This document shows positions 1 through 7,918 of a DNA stretch of 64,000 bases, piece after piece. Numbering within the stretch: position 1 is the stretch's first letter; every line of letters begins with the position of its first letter. The stretch comes from Polynucleobacter sp. JS-JIR-II-b4 (GTDB lineage Bacteria > Pseudomonadota > Gammaproteobacteria > Burkholderiales > Burkholderiaceae), in contig NZ_CP061306.1 in assembly GCF_018687815.1 (NCBI RefSeq), positions 124,001 through 188,000 of the forward strand, written 5' to 3'. Position numbers and translations under genes: made by a program. The notes below the pieces were generated by a model. It ran no database searches. It saw only the letters and a program-made list of their open reading frames with translations, and was not told the origin of the DNA.

Positions 1-1
1 C

Positions 2-196
2 ATCTTGTTCCAAGATACTTCTTTGGTTTATGCGATTGGCGCTTACGATCTCTTAAAAGGTTTTGAGATTGCTGGAAAAAATTATGGCCGTCCAATCGAA
101 ACCTATATCTTGGCTGCCGCTACGTATTTCATCATCTGTTTTTCACTGTCTAAAGCAGTGCGAGCCATTCAGGCAAAAGTTGCCATTATTCGCTAA
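2..196 (+). CDS. gltK: Glutamate/aspartate ABC transporter permease, C-terminal end (partial)
   Basis: The 5' part lies before the window; about 64 residues and the stop are visible. The visible part has the end of a membrane domain and finishes with the family's typical tail RAIQAKVAIIR. GltK is one of two inner-membrane permeases of the GltIJKL importer for acidic amino acids. The matching ATPase gene (gltL) follows after 37 bases, which supports the call. The reading frame is open to the window edge, so the apparent TTG start at base 5 is not a real start. Confidence 0.85.
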   Translation: MLFQDTSLVYAIGAYDLLKGFEIAGKNYGRPIETYILAAATYFIICFSLSKAVRAIQAKVAIIR

Positions 197-233
197 TTAT
201 TTTTTTTGATCGCTACACACTACATAGACCATC

Positions 234-968
234 ATGATTGAACTTCAAAACGTTTCTAAATGGTATGGCTCCTTTCAGGTTTTGACTGATTGCACAACGT
301 CAATCAAGAAGGGAGAGGTGGTGGTTATTTGCGGTCCTTCAGGTTCAGGCAAGTCAACGTTAATTAAAACTATTAATGCGTTGGAACCATTTCAATCCGG
401 TCAAATTTCCGTTGATGGTATTAATCTGCATGACCCTAAAACGAATCTACCTAGATTACGCGCTCGCGTGGGTATGGTGTTCCAGCACTTTGAACTTTTC
501 CCACACTTAAGCATTACTGAGAATCTCACGCTTGCTCAAATCAAAGTATTGGGACGTTCGGCTGATGAAGCAAAAAAACATGGCCTGAAATATTTAGAGC
601 GCGTTGGCTTGAGTGCTCAAAAAGATAAATTTCCGGGGCAGCTCTCTGGTGGTCAACAGCAACGTGTAGCTATTGCACGCGCATTGAGTATGGACCCGAT
701 TGTGATGTTGTTCGATGAGCCTACTTCTGCGCTTGATCCTGAAATGGTTGGTGAGGTTTTAGACGTTATGGTCAAGCTTGCTAATGAGGGTATGACTATG
801 TGCTGCGTGACTCATGAAATGGGTTTTGCTCGCAAGGTTAGTCATCGGGTGATCTTCATGGATCAAGGCCGCATTATTGAGGATTGCACCAAGGATGAAT
901 TCTTTGACAATCCTGAAGCACGTTCGCCTAGAGCTAAGGACTTCTTGTCCAAAATATTGGCCGGATAA
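234..968 (+). CDS. gltL: Glutamate/aspartate ABC transporter ATP-binding protein
   Basis: This is the cytoplasmic ATPase (244 aa) of a polar amino acid importer. It has every ABC motif in order: Walker [10 protein letters not shown] (34-42), Q-loop Gln84, signature LSGGQ (137-141), Walker B VMLFDE (157-162) and switch His194. Length and the [10 protein letters not shown] segment are typical of the GlnQ/GltL subfamily. It follows the permease gene directly, so the two are probably cotranscribed; gltI and gltJ should lie upstream of the window. Substrate assignment to Glu/Asp rests on the permease tail and family resemblance; another polar amino acid is possible. Confidence 0.9.
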   Translation: MIELQNVSKWYGSFQVLTDCTTSIKKGEVVVICGPSGSGKSTLIKTINALEPFQSGQISVDGINLHDPKTNLPRLRARVGMVFQHFELFPHLSITENLTLAQIKVLGRSADEAKKHGLKYLERVGLSAQKDKFPGQLSGGQQQRVAIARALSMDPIVMLFDEPTSALDPEMVGEVLDVMVKLANEGMTMCCVTHEMGFARKVSHRVIFMDQGRIIEDCTKDEFFDNPEARSPRAKDFLSKILAG

Positions 969-976
969 GATTTAAC

Positions 977-1007
977 GAATCAGCATTTGTGCTAATTCAT
1001 TGTTTTT
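977..1007 (+). terminator. Probable rho-independent terminator of gltL
   Basis: Inverted repeat GAATCAGCA / TGCTAATTC with one mismatch and a TTTG loop, followed by ATTGTTTTT. It overlaps the stop codon of the convergent protease gene. The stem is short and AT-rich, so strength is uncertain. Confidence 0.45.
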
Positions 1008-2164
1008 GGCCTTTTCCCAGTTTGGACTTTGAGCTCCAATTCTTTGTCTTTGCGTAAGATTTTGAGAGAGGCTTCATTACCGGGGCCAATCTGTGCAATT
1101 TGATTTAATAGCTGTCTTACATCTTTAATGTCGTTGCCATTAACGGCAACCAGTACATCTCCAGGCTTGATTCCACCTTTGGCTGCAGGCCCAGCCTCTA
1201 GAACGCCTGATAGTAGAACGCCGGCCGTATTTTGAGGCAGCCCCAATGACTCCAAGAGTTCCCTGGATAAGTTTTGAGGCTCAACTCCGATCCAGCCGCG
1301 AGTAACACTGCCATTAGCAAGAATCGATTCCATCACCTGTTTTGCCAGGTTAACTGGGATGGCAAAACCAATTCCCATGGAGCCTCCATTGTTGGAATAA
1401 ATAGCAGTATTAATTCCAATCAAATGGCCTCGTGTATCAACTAAGGCGCCACCAGAATTTCCAGGATTGATGGCGGCATCAGTTTGAATAAAGTTTTCAA
1501 AAGTATTAATGCCTACATGATCACGACCCAGGGCAGAAATAATCCCAGAGGTAACGGTTTGACCAACGCCAAATGGATTGCCAATAGCGAGTACAACATC
1601 ACCAACGTGAATCGATTCAATTTTTCCTAAGGTGATCGGCGTTGGTAATTGTTTAACATCAATCTTTAATACAGCAATATCTGTTTCGGGGTCGCCGCCA
1701 ATAATTTTGGCCTTTACTTTTCTGCCATCAGATAGCGCTACATCAATTTCATCTGCATCACTAATGACGTGATAATTGGTCAGAATAATTCCCTCTGGAC
1801 TGACTATTACCCCGGAACCCAGGCTGGAGCTGGGTTCGGTGTCTGGTGGCTGATCCCCGAAAAAGAATTTAAATAAAGGATCTGCAGACTTATTGCTATT
1901 CTCTTTGCGAGTTTTAGGTTTTGTATTTGCCTTGCTCGTAAAAATATTGACAACAGCAGGCATCGATTTTTTTACAGCATCGTGATACGAGCCTGGACTA
2001 AGTGCAGAGCTATCGTAAGCACCCTCGCTCAGTGTGACGCTCTGCACCATGGAGCCCATTTGTGAGTCCGATATCCAATGTGGCTTGAGCGTAGCAACAA
2101 TGAACCACGCAGCCAGCATTATCGTTACTGATTGCGCAAATAGTAACCAGAGTCGATTCAGCAT
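992..2164 (-). CDS. Membrane-anchored HtrA-type serine protease (DegS/DegQ-like)
   Basis: A trypsin-like periplasmic protease of 390 aa. An N-terminal hydrophobic segment (about 5-26) is followed by a low-complexity linker with no clear signal cleavage site, so it is probably an anchor. The catalytic triad is visible: His132 (TNYHV), Asp162 (ETDIAVL) and Ser237 (PGNSGGA). A single PDZ domain occupies about 280-385. One PDZ plus an anchor is the DegS/AlgW plan; DegP and DegQ have two PDZ domains. It lies 22 bases after mscL on the same strand, so the two may be cotranscribed as envelope-stress genes. Whether it cleaves an anti-sigma factor cannot be told here. Confidence 0.85.
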   Translation of the reverse strand: MLNRLWLLFAQSVTIMLAAWFIVATLKPHWISDSQMGSMVQSVTLSEGAYDSSALSPGSYHDAVKKSMPAVVNIFTSKANTKPKTRKENSNKSADPLFKFFFGDQPPDTEPSSSLGSGVIVSPEGIILTNYHVISDADEIDVALSDGRKVKAKIIGGDPETDIAVLKIDVKQLPTPITLGKIESIHVGDVVLAIGNPFGVGQTVTSGIISALGRDHVGINTFENFIQTDAAINPGNSGGALVDTRGHLIGINTAIYSNNGGSMGIGFAIPVNLAKQVMESILANGSVTRGWIGVEPQNLSRELLESLGLPQNTAGVLLSGVLEAGPAAKGGIKPGDVLVAVNGNDIKDVRQLLNQIAQIGPGNEASLKILRKDKELELKVQTGKRPKTMN

Positions 2165-2186
2165 TTTTTATGTGGATGTGAACAAA

Positions 2187-2609
2187 TTATTTTTTTAGGC
2201 TGTCGCGAATTTCGCGCAGCAAAACGACATCTTCCGGAACTGGCGGAGGAGGTGGCGCATCCATTAGGCGAACTTTATTCACCACTTTGACCATTTGGAA
2301 AATGACGAATGCCAGAAGGACAAAATTGATAGAAATGGTAATGAAGTTGCCATAGGCAAAAATGGGTACACCGGCTTTTTTCAGGGCATCAAAGGTCCTG
2401 GGAACGCCGTCTGGAACATGGCCCAGTACGATAAAAAGGTTAGTAAAGTCGATATGCCCCCCTAAAAGGGTGGAAATTATGGGCATAACGATGTCGTTCA
2501 CCAGGGAATCAACGATTTTCCCGAAGGCGCCGCCAATAATGACACCGACTGCCAAATCAATCACATTGCCCCTTACGGCAAAGTCGCGAAACTCCTTTAA
2601 AACGCTCAT
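2187..2609 (-). CDS. mscL: Large-conductance mechanosensitive channel
   Basis: MscL opens under membrane tension to release solutes during hypo-osmotic shock. The 140-aa protein has the family plan: an N-terminal amphipathic segment ([20 protein letters not shown]), pore helix TM1 (about 15-45, with the glycine-rich [13 protein letters not shown] stretch), a periplasmic loop, TM2 (about 84-110) and a C-terminal helix ending [12 protein letters not shown] proline run (119-123) sits between TM2 and the C-terminal bundle. GGGAG lies a few bases before the ATG. It is divergent from petA and is followed closely by the DegS-like protease gene. Confidence 0.95.
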   Translation of the reverse strand: MSVLKEFRDFAVRGNVIDLAVGVIIGGAFGKIVDSLVNDIVMPIISTLLGGHIDFTNLFIVLGHVPDGVPRTFDALKKAGVPIFAYGNFITISINFVLLAFVIFQMVKVVNKVRLMDAPPPPPVPEDVVLLREIRDSLKK

Positions 2610-2666
2610 AAATGCTCCCTTTTTCGTATAGATACAGATTAATCCGAGATTAACCCCATAACTTTC

Positions 2667-2694
2667 TTGCTTACCCCACTTTTTACTTTAAAAT
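2667..2694 (+). promoter_or_regulatory. Candidate sigma-70 promoter for petABC
   Basis: TTGCTT (2667-2672), a 16-base spacer and TAAAAT (2689-2694), about 50 bases before the petA start in the divergent mscL/petA gap. Seen by eye only. Confidence 0.4.
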
Positions 2695-2746
2695 CCTACC
2701 TTTAAGCAATTTCCACCCATAAATACCCTTTCTAGGAATTTTGTAA

Positions 2747-3349
2747 ATGAGTGACAAGCCCTGTATGGACAAGGATCGCCGTAATTGGTTAATCGCCACT
2801 TCGGCGGTTGGTGGCGTAGGTGCCGCTGCTGCCCTTTACCCTTTTGTTGACAGTTTTGAGCCTTCTGAGCGTGCAAAAGCCGCTGGAGCTGCTGTCGAAA
2901 TCGACATCACTGGTATGCAGCCAGATGAAATGAGAATGGTGGAGTGGCGCGGTAAGCCGGTTTGGGTGGTGCGTCGCACCCCTGAGCAGGTCGCTGAGTT
3001 GTCGAAGATTGATAACGAATTAGCTGATCCAAATTCATTGCGTGACCCATCTCAATTTACACCGCCTTATGCCCAGAATCAGTGGCGTTCCATTAAGCCC
3101 GAGTACTTGGTAGTTGTTGGTATTTGTACTCACTTGGGATGCTCTCCTAATGCCAAGTTTGAGGCTGGTCCTCAGCCATCCCTGCCAAACACATGGCCAG
3201 GCGGCTTCCTTTGCCCATGTCATGGCTCCACATTTGATATGGCAGGCCGTGTATTTAAGAACAAACCAGCCCCAGATAACCTTGAAGTGCCGCCACACAT
3301 GTATTTGAGCGACACCAAGATTCTGGTTGGCGAAGATAAGAAGGCCTAA
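2747..3349 (+). CDS. petA: Ubiquinol-cytochrome c reductase iron-sulfur (Rieske) subunit
   Basis: The Rieske subunit of the bc1 complex takes the first electron from ubiquinol and passes it to cytochrome c1. The 200-aa protein has a Tat-like N-terminus (DKDRRNWLIATSA) continuous with a membrane anchor (about 14-35). The [2Fe-2S] ligands are in two boxes: Cys127-His129 with Cys132 (CTHLGC), and Cys156, Cys158 and His159 (CPCHGS). The two extra cysteines form the usual disulfide. AGGAATT precedes the ATG. First gene of petABC; 10 bases separate it from petB. Confidence 0.96.
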   Translation: MSDKPCMDKDRRNWLIATSAVGGVGAAAALYPFVDSFEPSERAKAAGAAVEIDITGMQPDEMRMVEWRGKPVWVVRRTPEQVAELSKIDNELADPNSLRDPSQFTPPYAQNQWRSIKPEYLVVVGICTHLGCSPNAKFEAGPQPSLPNTWPGGFLCPCHGSTFDMAGRVFKNKPAPDNLEVPPHMYLSDTKILVGEDKKA

Positions 3350-3359
3350 GGAGAGATAA

Positions 3360-4760
3360 ATGGCATTCCACGAAAAAGAAGTTCCAGCAGACGCCTCTGC
3401 AGCCCAAAAGCTCATGGCTTGGGTTGACTCACGTCTACCGGTAACAGAGGCATTTAAGCGTCATATGAGCGAGTATTACGCTCCAAAAAATCTGAATTTC
3501 TTCTACATTTTTGGCGCATTAGCTATCGTAGTGTTAGTAAATCAGATTCTTACCGGTATTTTCTTGACCATGAACTATAAGCCTGATGCTGCAAAGGCTT
3601 TTGAGTCAGTTGAATACATCATGCGTGAAGTTCCGTGGGGCTGGATGATTCGCTATATGCACTCCACTGGCGCCTCTATGTTCTTTGTGGTGGTTTATAT
3701 GCATATGTTCCGTGGTTTGATCTACGGTTCCTATCGCAAGCCACGTGAACTTATTTGGATCTTCGGTTGCGCAATTTTCTTGTGCTTGATGGGCGAGGCT
3801 TTCTTTGGTTACTTGCTCCCATGGGGTCAAATGTCCTATTGGGGCGCTCAAGTGATCGTGAACTTGTTCTCTGCAATTCCATTCGTTGGTCCAGACCTTT
3901 CCTTATGGTTGCGTGGTGACTATGTTGTGGGTGATGCAACCCTCAATCGTTTCTTCGCATTCCATGTGATTGCAATTCCATTGGTATTGGTTGGCTTGGT
4001 TGCAGCCCATATTTTGGCTCTGCATGAAGTGGGTTCCAACAATCCAGATGGCGTTGAAATTAAAGAGAACTTAGATGCAAATGGTCACCCAGTGGACGGC
4101 ATTCCATTCCATCCTTACTACAGCGTGCATGATGTGATGTACCTGGGCGGCTTCTTGATTATCTTTGCAAGCATTGTGTTTTTTGCTCCAGAGATGGGTG
4201 GTTACTTCCTTGAAGCAAATAACTTCATCCCTGCAAATCCATTGCAAACGCCTCCGCATATTGCTCCGGTTTGGTATTTCACGCCGTTCTACTCCATGTT
4301 GCGCGCAACTACAACGAACTTCCTACTGCCTTTATGGATCTTCTTGGCAGTCATTCTTGGAATGTTTGCTCTGAAGAGTAAAAACCTCAAGGTGAAGGGC
4401 GCATGTGCTGCAATCGCTCTCGTATTGGCGGCTGGCTTCTACTTGTTTGATGCTAAGTTCTGGGGCGTTGTGATCATGGGTGGTTCTGTTGTGATCATGT
4501 TCTTCTTGCCTTGGCTTGATAACTCACCAGTGAAGTCCATTCGCTATCGCCCACATTTCCATAAATATATTTATGGCGTATTTGTGGTGAGCTTTGTGAT
4601 CTTGGGTTACTTAGGTATTCAGCCACCATCACCAGTGTTTGAAAAGATTTCTCAGGTATGCACTATTTATTATCTGGGCTTCTTCTTAGGAATGCCGTTC
4701 TGGAGCACGCTTGGTAAATTTAAGCCAGTTCCATCACGCGTTACTTTTAAGTCCCATTAA
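3360..4760 (+). CDS. petB: Cytochrome b of the bc1 complex
   Basis: Cytochrome b holds the two b hemes and the Qo and Qi sites of the bc1 complex. The 466-aa membrane protein carries four axial histidines in two helices: His101/His115 and His202/His217. The Qo-site motif is PVWY (303-306) rather than the PEWY of mitochondria and alphaproteobacteria; PVWY is, from memory, normal for beta- and gammaproteobacteria. It has the full b-type length including the C-terminal helices, with further membrane segments after about residue 320. AGGAGAGA precedes the ATG. Confidence 0.96.
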   Translation: MAFHEKEVPADASAAQKLMAWVDSRLPVTEAFKRHMSEYYAPKNLNFFYIFGALAIVVLVNQILTGIFLTMNYKPDAAKAFESVEYIMREVPWGWMIRYMHSTGASMFFVVVYMHMFRGLIYGSYRKPRELIWIFGCAIFLCLMGEAFFGYLLPWGQMSYWGAQVIVNLFSAIPFVGPDLSLWLRGDYVVGDATLNRFFAFHVIAIPLVLVGLVAAHILALHEVGSNNPDGVEIKENLDANGHPVDGIPFHPYYSVHDVMYLGGFLIIFASIVFFAPEMGGYFLEANNFIPANPLQTPPHIAPVWYFTPFYSMLRATTTNFLLPLWIFLAVILGMFALKSKNLKVKGACAAIALVLAAGFYLFDAKFWGVVIMGGSVVIMFFLPWLDNSPVKSIRYRPHFHKYIYGVFVVSFVILGYLGIQPPSPVFEKISQVCTIYYLGFFLGMPFWSTLGKFKPVPSRVTFKSH

Positions 4761-4791
4761 TTCAGACACCAAAGAGAAACTAGGAACTAGT

Positions 4792-5565
4792 ATGAAACGA
4801 ATTCTGCAAACTTTGATGGGCGTCTGCCAAGCAACAGTATTGGTTGCGGCCCTGGGCTTTGGCGTTCATGCCAATGCAAATGAAGGTGGCTTCCCTTTAG
4901 ATCAAGCCCCTAATCGCGTTAGTAACAATGCCTCATTGCAAAACGGAGCAAAGATATTTGTGAACTACTGCTTGAACTGCCATGCAGCCGCAAGCATGCG
5001 TTACAACCGTTTACGCGATATTGGCTTGACCGATCAACAAATCAAAGACAACCTCATTTTGACTGATGCCAAAGTGGGTGACTTGATGACCATCTCGATG
5101 ACGCCAAAAGAAGCTAAAGCCTGGTTTGGTAAGACTCCACCTGACCTATCGGTTGAGGCGCGTGCTCGAGGAGCGGACTGGCTTTACACCTACTTCCGTA
5201 CTTTTTACAAAGATGACACGACTCAGACCGGTTGGAATAATTTGGTTTACCCTAAAGTCGGTATGCCGCACGTTCTCTGGCAGTTGCAAGGTGAGCGTAC
5301 TGCCAAGTTTGAGGAGCGTAAAGATCCTCATGATGAAAGCAGAACAGAAGAAGTTTTTGTTGGGTTTGAGCAGTTAACTCCCGGCACAATGAAGCCGCAA
5401 GAGTATGACGACAATATCGCCGACTTAGTTGCTTTCATGTCATGGATGGCTGAGCCAGTGCAGTTAGAGCGTAAACGTCTTGGCGTAATAGTGCTCTTAT
5501 TCTTGACTATCTTCACTCTCTTGGCTTGGCGCTTGAATAAAGCCTATTGGAAAGATATTCACTAA
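4792..5565 (+). CDS. petC: Cytochrome c1 of the bc1 complex
   Basis: Cytochrome c1 carries electrons from the Rieske protein to soluble cytochrome c. I chose the ATG at 4792 because it follows AGGAACT and gives a proper Sec signal peptide (MKRILQTLMGVCQ..., cleavage near residue 28); the longer open frame starts inside petB. The 257-aa product binds covalent heme at CLNCH (Cys60, Cys63, His64) and ends with one C-terminal anchor (LGVIVLLFLTIFTLLAW). Third gene of petABC, and the context makes the assignment secure. Confidence 0.94.
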   Translation: MKRILQTLMGVCQATVLVAALGFGVHANANEGGFPLDQAPNRVSNNASLQNGAKIFVNYCLNCHAAASMRYNRLRDIGLTDQQIKDNLILTDAKVGDLMTISMTPKEAKAWFGKTPPDLSVEARARGADWLYTYFRTFYKDDTTQTGWNNLVYPKVGMPHVLWQLQGERTAKFEERKDPHDESRTEEVFVGFEQLTPGTMKPQEYDDNIADLVAFMSWMAEPVQLERKRLGVIVLLFLTIFTLLAWRLNKAYWKDIH

Positions 5566-5572
5566 TTGATTT

Positions 5573-5598
5573 AATGGATCCCAAGTTTGGGGTTCATT
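5573..5598 (+). other. Stem-loop after petC
   Basis: Inverted repeat AATGGATCCCA / TGGGGTTCATT, 11 pairs with two G-U pairs, starting 7 bases after the petC stop. No T-run follows, so it may be a partial terminator or a 3'-end protector between petC and sspA rather than a full terminator. Confidence 0.4.
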
Positions 5599-5663
5599 AA
5601 TGAAAAGATTTAACGCTGTTGTGCGTTTGTTGTATTGAAGTAGAAATTTAAGGAAATAAATTT

Positions 5664-6275
5664 ATGATGGTGTTGTACTCGGGTACTAACTGCCCATTCT
5701 CGCAACGCTGCCGTTTGGTGCTTTTTGAAAAAGGCATGGATTTTGAAATCCGCGATGTCGACTTGTTTAATAAGCCTGAAGATATTTCGGTAATGAACCC
5801 TTACGGCCAAGTACCCATCTTGGTTGAGCGTGATTTAATTTTGTACGAGTCAAACATCATCAATGAATATATTGATGAGCGTTTTCCTCACCCACAATTA
5901 ATGCCGCCTGATCCCGTAGCACGCGCACGCGCACGCCTCTTCCTCTTCAATTTTGAGAAAGAATTGTTTGTGCACGTAGCTGCCCTGGAAAATGAAAAAG
6001 GTAAAGCTGCTGAAAAGACTCACGAAAAAGCACGTTTAGCGATTCGTGATCGTTTGACTCAGTTGGCACCAATTTTTGTTAAAAACAAATACATGTTGGG
6101 CGATGAGTTCTCTATGCTGGATGTAGCGATTGCGCCATTGTTGTGGCGTCTTGAGCATTACGGCATTGATCTGTCTCGCAATGCAGCAGCCTTACTGAAA
6201 TACGCTGAGCGTATTTTTAGCAGACCTGCGTATATCGAGGCTTTGACTCCTTCTGAGAAGGTAATGCGCCGCTAA
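5664..6275 (+). CDS. sspA: Stringent starvation protein A (GST-fold RNA polymerase-associated protein)
   Basis: SspA is a glutathione-S-transferase-fold protein that binds RNA polymerase and changes transcription in starvation and acid stress in other proteobacteria. The 203-aa protein has the thioredoxin-like N-terminal domain with the CPFSQRCRL segment (Cys10) and an all-helical C-terminal GST domain. An ARARARLF run near residue 90 comes from a GCACGC repeat in the DNA. SspA proteins generally lack GST activity. The position after petC and directly before sspB is the standard betaproteobacterial arrangement. A weak AAGGAAA precedes the ATG. Confidence 0.93.
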   Translation: MMVLYSGTNCPFSQRCRLVLFEKGMDFEIRDVDLFNKPEDISVMNPYGQVPILVERDLILYESNIINEYIDERFPHPQLMPPDPVARARARLFLFNFEKELFVHVAALENEKGKAAEKTHEKARLAIRDRLTQLAPIFVKNKYMLGDEFSMLDVAIAPLLWRLEHYGIDLSRNAAALLKYAERIFSRPAYIEALTPSEKVMRR

Positions 6276-6304
6276 GCATTTCTAGCGGTTCATGATTCCT
6301 AGGC

Positions 6305-6712
6305 ATGTCTGACATTCCAAGCAATAAACCTTATCTAATCCGTGCCCTACATCAGTGGTGCACGGATTTTGGTTTTACGCCCTTCATAGCGGTTTTTGTG
6401 GATGCCAGGGTTGAGGTTCCTATGGAGTTTGTGAAGAACGATGAGATTGTTCTAAATCTCTCCGTGGAAGCTTGCCATCAGTTGGCAATAGAAAACGATT
6501 GGATAAGCTTCCAGGCGAGATTTGGCGGCATTCCAAGAAAGATCATGGTCCCGGTCACCCATGTTCTAGCAATCTACGCCAGGGAAAATGGTCAAGGGAT
6601 GTCTTTCCCATTTGATCCAGCTCAGGCCCGTGATCTTCATATTGCGGATTCTGAAGATCAGACCCCTGAAAAACCCAAAACTACAAGACCATCCTTGAAG
6701 ATTGTGAAATAG
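6305..6712 (+). CDS. sspB: ClpXP protease specificity-enhancing factor
   Basis: SspB tethers ssrA-tagged proteins to ClpX and so speeds destruction of products from stalled ribosomes. The 135-aa protein shows the substrate-binding domain (about 5-105; SNKPYLIRALHQWCTDFG, then the LNLSVEACHQL and ISFQARFGG segments). A polar tail rich in Glu, Lys and Pro ends in RPSLKIVK, the expected short ClpX-binding motif. It follows sspA by 29 bases and is probably cotranscribed with it. Confidence 0.93.
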   Translation: MSDIPSNKPYLIRALHQWCTDFGFTPFIAVFVDARVEVPMEFVKNDEIVLNLSVEACHQLAIENDWISFQARFGGIPRKIMVPVTHVLAIYARENGQGMSFPFDPAQARDLHIADSEDQTPEKPKTTRPSLKIVK

Positions 6713-6730
6713 GATAAAATACTAACCATT

Positions 6731-6806
6731 GCCCCTTTAGCTCATCTGGTAGAGCAACTGATTTGTAATCAGTAGGTGGTCTGTTCGAGTCGGACAAGGG
6801 GCACCA
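6731..6806 (+). tRNA. tRNA-Thr (UGU)
   Basis: A 76-base cloverleaf with encoded CCA. The acceptor stem is GCCCCTT / AAGGGGC, discriminator A6803, CCA 6804-6806. The anticodon stem is ACTGA / TCAGT with loop TTTGTAA, so the anticodon is TGT at 6764-6766. The T-arm is GTCTG / CGGAC around TTCGAGT. It lies 18 bases after sspB, with GATAAAAT just upstream as a possible -10 element. No terminator is obvious before the next gene. Confidence 0.97.
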
Positions 6807-6834
6807 CTCTTCACTTTGGCATTTACTTTCTCTA

Positions 6835-7911
6835 ATGTCACATAAAAAAATCGGATTTGATGCAGGCTTGATGTCTCTTCGGGGCACTCATATTGCTATT
6901 TTCGATTACGCGCTTCAGAACAAAAAAATATTAGGCAATGAATCGATTATTTTTTACGATCGCCGCTCAGAGTTGGTGTAGCCATCTGTATTTCAAAAAT
7001 TTCAAAAAGAATTTAATCTCATTCCATACGATCAGTTTTCAGAATTAAACTCTATCGCTGATAGCGGAATAATCGATGCGATGTATCTTATTAAATCTGG
7101 TGAGCGTGATGACTATATGCTTCCGGGAGTTCCCAATTTGATACATGCGGTTTTTCCGCAAAAGATTAAAGAGATGCATGGTGATATTTATGCCTATGTA
7201 TCAAGCTGGTTGAGCGATGAGTGTTCCAATGGGAAGATTCCTTTTGTCCCTCACATTATTGATTTGCCTGTGCAGACAGGCTCACAAAGGCTGACCCTTG
7301 GGATCCCCGAAAGCGCAGTTGTATTTGGGTGTTATGGTGGTAGTGATAGTTTTAATCTGGATTTTGTGAAAAAAGTCATTGCTGAGCTGGTTGCTAAGAA
7401 CCCTCAGATCTTTTTTCTGTTTATGAATATTGACCGTTTTATCGATCATCCGCAGGTCATTTTTCTCCCGGGTAATTCGGACTCCCTATTTAAATCAAGT
7501 TTTATCAATACTTGTGATGCCATGATTCATGCAAGAGGCATAGGTGAGAGTTTTGGCCTGGCTTGCGGAGAGTTCTCCATGCACAACAAGCCGGTAATTA
7601 CTTATGCACTGTCCCCGCAACGCAATCATATTGATGTATTGGGATCAAAAGCGATTTTATATACAGGCCCAAAAGACTTAAGCGAAATCTTCTTAAATTT
7701 TGATAAGGCTGCAGCCCAAAAGCAAAATTGGGATTGTTACTCTCAAGATTTTTCACCAGCTGCCGTGATGAAAAAATTTCAGTCAGTATTCTTGAGTGAT
7801 GGTGCAATCAAGAGGGCAGGCGTTAAGATCAACACTCTTGATAGGTTGCTCATTCAAGGAAAGCGTTTCAGAAAAAAGCTTCGCAGCCTATCCCGCAAGC
7901 TATATTTATAG
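6835..7911 (+). pseudogene. Glycosyltransferase-like gene interrupted by one in-frame TAG
   Basis: An open frame begins at ATG 6835 (MSHKKIGFDAGL...), runs 48 codons, meets TAG at 6979-6981, then continues in the same frame to the stop at 7909-7911 (358 codons in all). The downstream piece has an internal ATG at 7081 (276 codons). The second half resembles GT-B glycosyltransferases: a GIPESAVVFGCYGG segment, then HARGIGESFGLACGEF, which matches the donor-sugar site motif with Glu, and KPVIT. The N-terminal GFDAGLMSLRGTHIAIFDYA fits the family's first Rossmann strand. I see no ribosome site before either start. The simplest reading is a recent nonsense mutation; a sequencing error or suppression is possible. 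It sits right beside the tRNA and looks AT-richer than its neighbours. Confidence 0.7.
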
Positions 7912-7918
7912 ATCTCCC

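Noticed and set aside
6681..6887. 68-codon minus-strand ORF with PLSDSNRPPTDYKSVAL
   Set aside because: It is antisense to tRNA-Thr; this peptide is a well-known false ORF produced by reading tRNA genes backwards.
6731..7911. Possible integrative element at tRNA-Thr
   Set aside because: No integrase gene and no repeat of the tRNA 3' end was found downstream; the broken glycosyltransferase alone does not define an island.
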